A DNA stretch of 64,000 nt, taken from Acephala macrosclerotiorum. Its lineage: Eukaryota > Ascomycota > Leotiomycetes > Helotiales > Mollisiaceae. Shown here one piece after another: positions 35,167 through 46,127 of the stretch. The stretch spans positions 124,001-188,000 of the forward strand of contig MU119232.1 of the NCBI GenBank assembly GCA_014904845.1, written 5' to 3'. Each line of letters starts with the position of its first letter. Within the stretch, counting starts at the first letter, position 1. The notes under the pieces were generated by a model. That model made no database searches. It saw only the letters and a list, made by a program, of their open reading frames with translations, and had not been told where the DNA came from. Position numbers and translations under genes: made by a program.

Positions 35167-36426
35167 TGCGTATATTTATTGTTAAAAGGCTTCAAAGTTG
35201 AAATTCGAACTTGGATTTGGTCCTTGTTCTGCATGCATGTGCCTGAAAACAACCAGTTCAAAATATCAAGCAAGATCAAGATCACAGAAACAGAATCGAG
35301 AGTACTGCCGTGGAGTTCTCCGTCTAGACAAGAGGGATAGGGTAGTGGCTCCTCAGCAAATGATATGTTTCGAAAGGGGATGAAGCATTTTGTGTTGGTT
35401 GTGCCGCAAATCTCAGTCTCGATAAAGGAGAAGACCTAGGACTGCTAGCAATAAATGGAATCAGGAGAGAGAACAAAGATCTTCGTAGCGATATTCTGTC
35501 TTCGGAAGAGAGAACGAGGGTGACTAGCTGATGCTGGTCGGTAATTTGGTAGTTGGGAGGACGATGGAGGACTTGCTCTTAGGATCGTGTCCAAAGCCAA
35601 TTTGTGGAATATCCAATAACACGCCTAGGATTGTGCTTCTTCAAAGCCCCGAACATGACTTTTTGAACTGAAGGCTTTTCGGACGTGCTCTTTCGAGACG
35701 GAGCCTGCAGCTTCCCTATATCTCGTAGTCTCGTCTCCAGGGTCCGGCTCAAGTCGAACTCATTCTCTTCCCTCTTCTACCCCAACAGTACGCTCGGCTA
35801 TCTGTATGCAACAATGGACATTGGCTCAAGCTTAAGCAAGAGCACGGTGGCATGCGATATTGTTTACCTGTGAGACGAGCGCTTCAGCTGGAACTAGATC
35901 TGAAAAGGTAGTGGAGTGGACGAAGGAGAAGGAGACAGAAGGATGAAGAAAAAAAAAGGACAGAGAAGATTGATATGGAAGGGTATGAGAAGATTGCTGT
36001 GCGGAAGACGGAAGTGGGAGGGGTTTTGGGTTGAAAATTGACTTAGAGTTGGAGAGGACATGACAAGACAGAAAACCTGCCTCGTATATGGATATCAAGG
36101 AATTTCTCTTGAATCTCTGATAACTTTGCAACAAAATAGGTTGTCTCTGCGTCAGAAACCCATAGCGGAGCTACTAAAGATCTGGCGGGGCAGTGAATGA
36201 AGGAAGAACAAAGTTGTAAGACTGATCTCGAGATGTAGAGAAGATAAAAGTGATTGCTGAACCTAGTCGTTGCTGGGCGTAGAGACCAGAGCAGCAGTTT
36301 CGCTACGAGGTTATTATGAATTCGAACATTGCATCTCACCACAGCATTCACTTGAACCATTCACAATGGGACAAAAGCACAGCACACCCGTCGCGACTTG
36401 GACGCACTAGCGTTGCTGCCGCAAGC
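35167..36426. other. Gene-free stretch
   Basis: Short frames only. Minus-strand frames of about 100 codons at 35832-36134 and 36043-36360 are Ser/Phe-rich without family signs, so not called. Confidence 0.4.
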
Positions 36427-36735
36427 ATGGAGACTGGACGGTAAGTGAACAGTTTAAGACCGCCAGCTTCCACCCCAATATTTTAGTGACAACAATGTTT
36501 GATAGAACGACGGGTACTGACAAATTTTGCTCGCCGAAGTGCAAGGCTCTCAACCCCCAATCTCAGGGAACGTGTCGCAAATGCAGTCATCGGAAGTGTG
36601 ACCAATGTCTCAAGGATGGATCAAAGTAAGTGAACCATCAGACAACGGGAACAAGGAGATGAAACTAACTAATGTCTGAATAGCACACACCCTACTAAAG
36701 GAAAGGAGAGGGAATTTCTCGCGGCAAAGAAGTAA
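36427..36735 (+). CDS. Cys-rich microprotein, 61 aa, three exons
   Basis: Too short to appear as a simple open frame. Exons 36427-36440 (14 nt), 36506-36625 and 36684-36735 join to 186 nt. Introns 36441-36505 and 36626-36683 both begin GTAAGTGAA, carry pyrimidine/branch sequences (CTAACTAATG in the second) and end ATAG. The product has the pattern CSPKC ... TCRKCSHRKCDQC, six Cys and one His in 25 residues, consistent with one or two bound zinc ions (zinc-ribbon or treble-clef-like), then a basic KGKEREFLAAKK tail. No signal peptide, so an intracellular nucleic-acid or protein-binding peptide is likelier than an effector. Family not recognised. Confidence 0.6.
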
Positions 36736-39218
36736 CGGACAATGGAAGGAGGATGTATCATTGCTGAGAGGTCAGAGAATATCATGGCGGCAACTGGTAA
36801 TTGAAATGTCTAAGTGCGAGCTCTAGGCTTTGTAAAGATAAATGTTCAAGGACCTATAGATACTCGGCTTGCAATACTAAGCACGAAGAGAAAGGCAGGC
36901 TACAAAATTTATGGACAGAAAGACTCGAAGACGTAAGCTTCAACGTGACTTTGCTGAGGGCAGGTGGATTTCAACTTTCGAAGTGTCATCACGTGTCTTC
37001 CCTATTTGGAAGTCCTCACTTCAACCTTGACTTTCTTCTATCAATCCCACTCCACAAAACAATTCCAAGCATCATCAAGCAATTGCAGAATGATAGATAT
37101 GAGTAAGCCGCAAGAGAGAAACTCATTTCGAAGACCTGCATCCCTGGGTGGACTTACCAGCGGTCGTGAATATCGTTTCTCAAAATCAGCTTTGGTTCCA
37201 TGCGAGAGCACGAAAGCCAAAAAGCATACGCACTCCAAGATGCCTGCTACAAAAATTGAAGGCAGTTTAGAGATGATCTCGCACCTATCACAGAAAGGAG
37301 TCACCGGAGAAGAAGCTCCTTTTCCGCCACTGCTGTTATTTGCCACCGGAATGGATGTCAACTTTTGTCCTTCCCTTCAGATGGCTACGCATTGGATCCC
37401 AGAATCCGGAGGACTGCTCCGCTGTAATATCCTATGACTCTTCCTTTGACTTCCCATCCCTACGATGTGGAGTCTCTGCAAGGTTATGACAGGATGTTAG
37501 TCCTTGGGGAGGTCATGAACGCCAGCAACTTTCCGGAACAATATTCGACACGTCCTTCAAGGTGTCGGAACTGCCCAATCACTTGGAGAACCTGTGAAGT
37601 TTCCACCGCCGCTGAACTTATAAACCTCGGAACCCCTCTGTTCACGAACGTCTGGACAACATCCGCCTCGATAGTCGAATCATCGCCTCGAAAGTAATAC
37701 CGGAGCTTCATTCCAAATTCCCTCTCGAGCATCTCTACGCGTATAATGGATTGCAGATCGCGATGAACAATCGGGAGGGAAGGTTCCTATGACCGAGTAG
37801 GTGGAAGCCGACGGACAGTCGTAATTCTCTTCGGTATGTCTAGAATGCTCCTCTCTGGGATCATTCTCCGCCTTCCCCTTGAACCAGACCAGAACAAATG
37901 TCAAGACACCAGTATTCGGCAACTCCTTATTGCTATTATATGCACGAAGATGGCTCCAAACGCATGGCTCCAGAAGCCTCTGGTGCTTCCCCAGGCGTCC
38001 TTATATCAGCCGGAACCAATCCTACAGGATGTCTAAGCTGGCGTGGGAGCTTGAAAGGCTCGAGTGGCTGCGTCAATATCAAATCTTGCGGCCTTAGGAC
38101 GCGTCCAATTTCGAAATGTGTCCCGCAGACAACATTCGACGAGATCCCGTGGTCATCAGGTGGCTATCATTGGCGGTACTGCAGCTTTGTCGAGCTTAAT
38201 CCTATAAAGTTGGGTGAAAAGGGTGTTGGAAGTTTCTGCAGAAAAGAGACTCCAAAACATAGCTTAAGGGTAGCGAAACAGCCAATCAGTCACCGGAGTG
38301 CGCACCTCACGGTGGACAGCCACTTGGTCGGAGCTTTGTCCGCCACCCCGACCTTCGAGGGGCATCATTTTACCAGACCAACAAAGGCACCGTTTTCGAA
38401 CCATCGAGGACAATGCAATATCATCGCCACCAGCCCCGAGGATGTATGTATCGCAGGAGGAACGCTCACGAATCGCCACCAATTTTCCACTTTCGATATC
38501 CTGTCGTCGTTGTCGAATTAAGTGAAGATAGGAAATCGACATTCAGAGCAGGCCAAACGATTATTGCGGGAAAGGAGAACCATATAATAGGGGAGGTGCT
38601 GGGGCCTAGTCGCCAAAAGGCGGGTTCGCCCTCGAAGTGGCTGGCAATGCATGGGAAACTTGCTGGGCGAATCGACAGACGACCGGAGGTTCCTCCGTAA
38701 ATTTTGGATTCGATGCGACAGGCACGTCAATAAGGCCCTACAACCTCTACATCGTCAAATGGAACCCAGCACCTCAAGAGGATAGGACCTCGGCATATCC
38801 CTCACAGGATCTAGGCGATGAAGCTCCAGCCCTTCGGCGTAAGGAGAAAGTTATTGTTGTGTTGACTACAAATCGAAGGGCTTGGACCCGCGCACAAAGA
38901 CCGACCTCATGGAATCGCAAAAGTTGTCGCTCAAGGTTGAGCTGCAATGAAGATCCGCTTGTCGTCTGTTCTGTGGGATATGGGTCATCCGGCGCCGTCA
39001 CGGTCAGATGGGACGAGAGTGTCCAAGTGACAACAAGAGCGTTGCATTTAATCCTTAACTTCCCGCTAAACAGGTTGCCCGCTGAGAGACCTCCCACCAA
39101 AAAGGACAACTTCAATCAATTTCCCAAGTCGCGAACCCATCATCGAAGGCCAGGCCAAGATGGAACAATCGATCAATATAACAGCGAGACAAGGAATAGA
39201 ATTCGGGCAAGGAATGGG
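36736..39218. other. 2.5-kb stretch with unassigned open frames
   Basis: Several medium frames exist (36964-37437, 37898-38521 and 38637-39281 plus; 37484-37732 minus), but none shows recognisable domains and they are not joined by convincing introns. Codon texture is mixed. It may be decayed coding DNA. Confidence 0.35.
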
Positions 39219-41467
39219 TTAATTGGTGTTCAGGAGATTGCGGATGTGCATGAGATTCTGCGCACCTCTTTCCTCTGCTGATAGAACGCGCAGTCTTCTT
39301 GCGCCAGAAGCTAGCTCAGGAAATCCGAAAGAGGGTCCTTCAACAGCCCAATCCTCAGAGAAGCTCGGAACGTACTTTGAAATGAGTTCATTGATGGGTT
39401 GCGTGTATGTTGGCCTGGTGCAAGCATCGATGAGGTCATCTATTCGGTATACCTGCTGTGGCTTCGACGAGATCATAAGATCTGGTAAATTCCTGGGAAG
39501 TCGAATCGAGCACTCTTCTGCGGATCTCCGCAACATTTCCTGCAGAGGGCCCGCGACAGGAAACCCGGCTCCGGACTGCATCAGAATCTCCATTCCAAAT
39601 TGTATTGCTTCTGGTCCATCTTTGCTCCTTCCTTCGATCCCGCCGGGGAAGAACCGGGCAATAGTATCACTCAGATGAAGGACAGCAAACATCTGCATGA
39701 CCGGCTGGTATCGACAGCTATACTGCATGCGGTAATGCTCGTCCAGCAAGAAGAGTCCATGTTGCGCGTGGTTCCAAATGGTTTCCTCTACCACGGTTGA
39801 GCGGAAGTGTTCCAAGTCCAGCAATGGACGAAGCAGTTGGATGACTGAATTGTTGTATAATATTCTAGCACGTCAGCAGTCATCACCGACATGGTATCAA
39901 GTCACTTACAACAAAGACAGCACATGCGGTAATGCATGGCTGTCATGGTCTTCGAAGTTGTCAATGTCGCTCGACAGCTCTTCCCGCCACGCAATAAATC
40001 TCCTGTACTGATGAAGAACATCTCGCGCCGATATCAACGGACCTTCAGGAGCATACATTGTGGTGGCCACGTCTTGTATGATAGCGGTCAGCTTCGACTT
40101 TTCTCGATTCGTGGTAGCTAGAAGTCCTGGCCAGGACGGGCATTGATCGTGTATGGAGCGGTAAAAGTACCATTTCGCGTCGTCAAGGGTTCCATCACTA
40201 TCCTCATATGCGCCATATGTTGGAGATTTTAGGACCGGCGGCACTTGAAATGTCAGTTGCGACCATTCGCTGCTCAAGTTAGTGCAAGACCAGATCGGAA
40301 GGATGCTTTGCCACTGACACGTTCAAATTGCGCACGCCTCGAACAGTGTTCTTCCAAACTTCTCCAAAACCCTCCGTATCTCGAGGGACAACACTTCGCA
40401 GATTGTTCGTCGCAATTCTCAGGTAGGACGAAGCTCGCAAGCCATTGGCACGGGCACAGTCAACCAGAAACATTACAGCGAATGCTTGTATCGTGGTAAT
40501 GCGCTTGCCAACTGGATCGATTTCTATCCTCATAGCTTCACTGAATTCTGCCCCAAGCTGCTCGAAGTCGACTTCTTCTCCTTCAACAGCTGGATGTAGG
40601 TGGCAAGCCATAGCGCAAATCGCGTTGACGAGTACAGACGAGCAGTAATCATCTAGCTGTCGTTTGTAGCAGTCGACAAAGTGGCCCTCGTCGAAGAGAG
40701 TGTGCACGGGGTGCACCCAGGCGAAGTACAGCTGGAAGAGATGATCCAGAACTGCCGTATCACTAGTAATTGTTGTCCATTTGCTTGCGGCGGATACTCC
40801 ACCCATTTCGTGATCGGAGGTCTCGAACGTAGAATGCTGCGACTCCCGGGGCGAAAGAGTCTCCAAGTCTTCCATGGGAGACCGACCGAGCCACTCAACA
40901 ATGCTCTCGTATGTCTCTCCATGCTTGAGACGCTCGAGGATTTCCGGGACCTTTTCATCGGTGGAAAGGGCGTGCAAGATCTGGTCTGTCAAATGATCCT
41001 TGACCCTAAGCTCCTTGATCTGTTTGACCAGCTCCTCCTTCGCATGTTTGATATGGATCTCGTAAATGCACTCAGAGGTCTCTAGTCGCGTCGCACATCT
41101 CTTGCACGGTTTCTTCCCATCGCACTGGAGGTTGTCAGTTAAAAGCCTTGATACACAATCTGCCCTGGAGAGGCGGCCGCGTTGCGCACAAATCAAAAAA
41201 TGGTATGAATCAGGCGCATGTAAGGTTATGAAGACAACTGACCTTGGCCCGGGCCTTCTTACAATTCAAGCAAGCATTTCGTGTTACCGATTCAGGAACC
41301 CTCCTACGTTTAGAAGAGCTGTTGCCCTCAGCGATTTCTTTCTCGCCGCGGATCCGACGTGGGTCAGATCCCGTACTCGAGCTTTCGGGTGTAGCTTGAC
41401 CTCCTTGACTGCTGGTTGATGCACTGCTCTGATCTCCAAATGAGGGGCGGATTTTGCGAAAAGACAT
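39219..41467 (-). CDS. Zn(II)2Cys6 transcription factor, 678 aa
   Basis: Four exons: 41467-41243, 41124-40319, 40269-39910 and 39864-39219 (introns 41125-41242, 40270-40318 and 39865-39909). Binuclear cluster: C66-x2-C69-x6-C76-x5-C82-x2-C85-x8-C94 (ACLNCKKARAK, then CDGKKPCKRC and SEC). The 118-nt intron falls exactly between K75 and C76. A middle-homology region follows with DHLFQLYFAWVHPVHTLFDEGHFVDCY, YCSSVLVNAICAMACHLHPA and AFAVMFLVDCARANGLRASSYLRIATN, the fungal_trans (PF04082) pattern. The N-terminus is Ser-rich and unstructured. The start at MSFRKIRPSFG is preferred; an upstream Met at 41524 is possible. A regulator of unknown targets; its neighbours give no pathway hint. Confidence 0.85.
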
Positions 41468-44400
41468 AATCAATACCGGGTGGGCATTACCATGCAAGAG
41501 CTGCCCAGAAGAACAACCATGCAAAAAAAATGAGACAACTAGCAGTGTGTTGTTCTTATGTTTCGCGATCCGGTGCGGAGAAAGATGGGATTATGGGATT
41601 GTTGGCACTGGATAGAAGATAGGAACATCATGAGTCCATATGAACGTCACTGTTATGAGCAGATATTCAGCCTGCTCTTGATATGGACATAAAGACATTG
41701 GTGCCGCTAGACGCCGCCGGAGGGATTTCCTTCACGTTCTCAACCGTCGAAGCCTATGGTTGGCCAGGCTCTGGATTACTGCACGGCAAATTGCTACTGT
41801 ACTCCTCACAGATGGGCTTTTGGATGAGGAAAAATTATGACCAAAGTCTCGCTAGCATCACGTTTACTGGGATCGGAGCATCACCTACATGGCCGATGGA
41901 AGGCTCAATATCGGAGTCGCCGTCAAGACATCTTAACTAGACCTCCTGGATGCGTAAGGCACAAATTGATCCAGCATCAGTTCTGAGATGGAGTCATTCG
42001 GATCGTCCAGTAGAGTGCATCGTCTATCAGGAGAAGAATGATGTATCTTTCGATTGCGGCTTGACCCATGGTAGCGGCGAATCGACGATGACTTCGGCTG
42101 CATGCCTTGAAGTCTAGAATCAGAATTTCTATGCATATCGCCACCAGGAACTCTTCAGAACCTACAGATATTCGATATCTTCATCTGATCAGTAATCCGT
42201 TATGGCAGAAGTCAATTCAAACATGCTGTCAGTTTGCTCGATGCACAGCGGTCTGGACGATGCAAGGAAACCTAGCTTGGTGAGAACCGTTTGGTCCCAC
42301 AGGAAATGCCAGGCATAGTGGCTCGGGCTTGGGGCCGCTAGATTGGACCCCTCCACGTCAAAGGTGATGCACCCCTGTTCAGCTAGCGTTTATATTAGGA
42401 ATTCCCCTCGAGATCAACAGCCGCGCGTTTACTAATTTGTTCTCTATTAGAGCAGGCAACTAGATATATACTAGCACAACTCAGCCGGCGTACCAGAGTG
42501 CTTGCTTGAAGTCGAGCTGCGCTTCACGAGAGTCTTCTGCAGGACTGTGACTCCTCAATATGGGCAGTTTGCTGAACGAACAACCAAAATTGTGCCCAGA
42601 TAGATAGCCACGGCGTTTCTTCCCATGCGATTCCTATGGCAAGCATCAGCCATCTCAAGACTCTCACGTCACAAGGGCTGCTTTCGAGCAGGTCTAGGTG
42701 GTGTTATCGCAGAAAAAGAAGCAAAGCAAATCATCACTGTATTGAGCGGTAGCGCATTGTCAAACTGACTGCCGATTATAAAAGAAAACTTGCCCGCGAC
42801 CTTCATCGCCAGTCGATATCTCCAGACCACCAGGGAGAAAGTGTGGCAGGGCTTTCTGCGATTTTCTGGAGTCCACAATCTTTTCGTCAGAATAATAGCA
42901 TCGAGATTCGGAGGACGCTCCGCCTCCGACGGGATGATAATTCTAAGAATTTAAAGTTTCCTCCTTAGATGCCGGCAACATATTTCAACTGCAGCTGTAT
43001 TGGCTCTCAAGAATCAGAGAGACAGAATTTGCCATCAAACGTTCTATGACAACGCCCTGCAAGCAACCTTTTCGAATTTCTTGTTCTCAATGGGGGTTGA
43101 TCTCGCCAGAGTATCACGTGCTTCAAGCTTGGCCCCTTTCTCTAGATCACCATCCCAAATTTCTTGGAACGATACAGTACACGACAAGCAGATCCTCGAA
43201 TTTGGCGAAGAAAGTATCTGGTCTTCCTAGGACAAAAAAAATGGCGTTACACTGTCTACCTACGCTCGTTCCGAGCAGCCAATTCACCAAGAATCCGTAC
43301 CAATCGAATCGGCAGCAGCCGTACAGCGGAGGCATTTCCCGAGCCAAGCAATGCAAGAAGCGAGCAAAATCTCAAGGGTTCTTTCGAAAGTGCTTGGACT
43401 TCGCTGCCAGGGAGGTATCGTGAGCAGCATCATGAAATTACCATTTCTGGCGACTCAGACCACTATCATGAGACACAATCGATATTAGATCTGATATAAT
43501 GCGAATGCGTGCTGCAGTCCAAGGACAAATAATTACACCTTTGAGGGTCTATTGCTACCTCGCTTATCATACAAAAACCCCTTGTCGGTGGAGCCCCAGG
43601 GGTGTAATTATTTATCCCAAGACCACAGTAGAAGGATGCGGAGAACTGTGCCTAAGATCCCCGCTCATGAGCGAACGCCCAGATGCGTATGCCGATCGCG
43701 GGTTTACGTCTCTTGTCAGGGGTTGATGGGAGGCGAAATATTCGTGGCTTCATTTACATCGAGATCATCATATGGGTAGCGCTTAGTATTTAGCATAAGC
43801 GCGCTGGGTCTGGATTTTTGAAGTTCTCGATTCTTTGGGGACGGGGGGTTGTTAGGAGGCTCTTCCGGTTGACGGACTGGGATTTGCATGTGGCACATGA
43901 GAGGTGAGCCGAGTTTCCTTTTATGGTATGGGAAGGAGCGGATCATTTCGCCAGTGAGTTGGTTCGGTTGTTCCCCTCCCTGAAAAGTGATGGTATAATA
44001 TTCTGTTAGGGTCCTTACTATGCGGTACAATTTCGCTCTGGTTGGTGGGTCTAGGTGGACAGAGGGTCAAGTGGCCGTTATGTGTTGGCTGATGAGAGTT
44101 TAGGGGTTCTGGGGATCTAAGCTATGTATGCGAATCGAAGGTGGGCGGAAGTCGCTCCGATGGTGTGGTGCGGAGGAATCTCCGATCAGCAATGGGTGGC
44201 ATCGATCAGGCCGATTGCTATTTGATGGCAATCATTTCCGCTCACATCCCTGGTTCCGATCTAAGCCTTACGTCGAGACGGTCGATCCTTCACGGCTTGG
44301 AACGGCGGCGTGGCTTTGTAGTCTTGTTCGCGTGGACAGCAGCTTGTGGGCGCGAATTTTTGCTTTGGGGCCTGCTAATGTGACTATGAAGAAGATTGAC

Positions 44401-45012
44401 TGAACCATAACCGTAGATTCTAGCAAGAGAGGAATATGCAGCAAGCGACTTTGAAATGCAGTAGTGGTGAAAGTACAGTACAAGAATTAAATTATAACAA
44501 TATATAACGGAAACTGCGGCATCATTGGAGAATGTGACAACTGGTAGTAATAAACCCAATGCTCTACTCCTCGAGAGGCGCATATCTCGCTCCGTATCTT
44601 TGTCAGCCTCTTGTTGGATGATGAGAGCATAGGGTCGTATCGGCGATGGGAGCTGAGCTTGCAACCAGTTCGCACGTGAAAATCATGGCTCTCTTCTTCC
44701 AATGTGCAGCAGAGACATCCTTGGCTGGAATTGAGTGACAAAGTGGTTGCAATTGCGGACAGCTGCTATCAGGATGAACCATCCAAGTTCCGACTTTAGA
44801 CCTGCTAGCTGTAAGTAAAGGCAATCAAAGCGAGGGAGTAACCTAGCGGATGCGAATGGCATAATTTCGACAGCCTCTCCCATTCAACAACACGAACAAA
44901 AGTGGACGCAGAGCAGTATCCAACCTCAGACGAGATGGACCTTGATGGATTGGACATGCTTTGCCCTATAATACACAAGTATTCTATCGTATACACAACC
45001 CCATCACAAAGT
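41468..45012. other. 3.5-kb stretch without recognisable genes
   Basis: Both strands hold frames of 60-125 codons (for example 43046-43423 and 43164-43499 plus, 43716-44030 and 44290-44664 minus), but none has motifs, membrane helices or plausible splice partners that I can defend. E-box near 43112. Possibly decayed coding DNA or long regulatory sequence. Confidence 0.4.
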
Positions 45013-45807
45013 CTACCATCCTTGATTCTTCAACTGCTTAACCCTCGCCACCGTCGCCTTGAACCCATCCATAAACCTCCTCCTCCACCTCTCTCTCCTC
45101 AATCTCTTCCTCTTCAATCCCCCTCTCTCATGAAACCTCTGCTTATTCGCATCCGACCTAATCCTATTCCTCGCACACGCCTGTTCCAACAGCCTAAACC
45201 CCCTTACAATATCAATAGTAGCTCCAATACTGACGCTCCTTCCAGTACTAGGACCCAATTTCATGGGTACTCGTTTCGTCTTTGGGATCGTCATGTCTTT
45301 CAAAGTGCCGGACATGAAACTCCCACTATCCATAAGGGAGAATGGATTCGGAGTCGGATCGAGCATCTTGGATGTGTCCATTCTGGTGCCGCGGGTGTCA
45401 CTGCTGGGTGGCAGGCCTGATGTTTTGATTCGTCTGGCTACTATGCTGCTGAGCATGTCAGAGGCGGAGTTTCCGCCGTTGAGACGTTTTTCTTGCTCAG
45501 GTGTGAGGGATGGGAAGGTAGGTCGGGGAGGTTTTTTGCCAGATGTCCAGAGTGATCCTAAGGCCTCCATTGATTTTTGGGGAGGTTGAGCTAGGGGTGG
45601 CTGAGCTTTCGTCGTGGTGGGAATTTGCTTTACGGCATGGTTTCGAGTCGTTGTAGTAAGGGGTCTCTGAGCTGTACGGTTTAAGCAGCATGTGTAGGCC
45701 GATTGGCCTTTGCTTGTCCATCGTACGGTGCTTCGTGGATTGATGGCTGTGGCGAGAGGAGACGCTTGCAAGCGTAGCAAGATGTCCGCTGCTCGACGGA
45801 GCTCCAT
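45013..45807 (-). CDS. mrp21: Mitochondrial ribosomal protein bS21m
   Basis: Small-subunit mitoribosomal protein. 264-aa single-exon frame: a basic, Arg/Ser/Thr-rich presequence, a long Pro/Thr-rich linker, and the bS21 domain at about residues 190-260 (GRSVSIGATIDIVRGFRLLEQACARNRIRSDANKQRFHERGG, continuing KRKRLRRERWRRRF). The domain, its position at the C-terminus and the overall length match fungal bS21m/Mrp21. It is divergent from the RBM25-like gene with 320 bp between start codons. Confidence 0.9.
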   Translation of the reverse strand: MELRRAADILLRLQASPLATAINPRSTVRWTSKGQSAYTCCLNRTAQRPLTTTTRNHAVKQIPTTTKAQPPLAQPPQKSMEALGSLWTSGKKPPRPTFPSLTPEQEKRLNGGNSASDMLSSIVARRIKTSGLPPSSDTRGTRMDTSKMLDPTPNPFSLMDSGSFMSGTLKDMTIPKTKRVPMKLGPSTGRSVSIGATIDIVRGFRLLEQACARNRIRSDANKQRFHERGGLKRKRLRRERWRRRFMDGFKATVARVKQLKNQGW

Positions 45808-46127
45808 TGTGCTTCAGAATCGTCAGAATAATGTGCTCTCAATCTGCGACATGTTGGAGACTTACGCGGTTGGAATTGATCAAACGTCGACAATTCAATG
45901 TCTCTCGTGTCGTTGGAGACCTGAATTTCAACTTTGGAGCTTTTGGCGCTAGTAAATTTGGCCCGTGCACGCAACCATCGAAATTTGGTTTACAGAGCTT
46001 CACGGCCTCAACCTTGCCTTGCGCCGACGCGAATGAATTTTCTGCAAACTGTTTTGCACCCTTCACGATAATCTCGATAATCTCTTGATCATACCAGCCA
46101 TCTGTTGATCATAAGCTCGCCTTCATC
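45808..46127. promoter_or_regulatory. Bidirectional upstream region, mrp21 / RBM25-like gene
   Basis: 320 bp between divergent start codons. No gene; presumably holds both promoters, though I see no unambiguous TATA box. Confidence 0.5.

Noticed and set aside
43620..43740. Possible repeat or CRISPR-like spacing
   Set aside because: No direct repeats on inspection; CRISPR arrays are not expected in fungal nuclear DNA.
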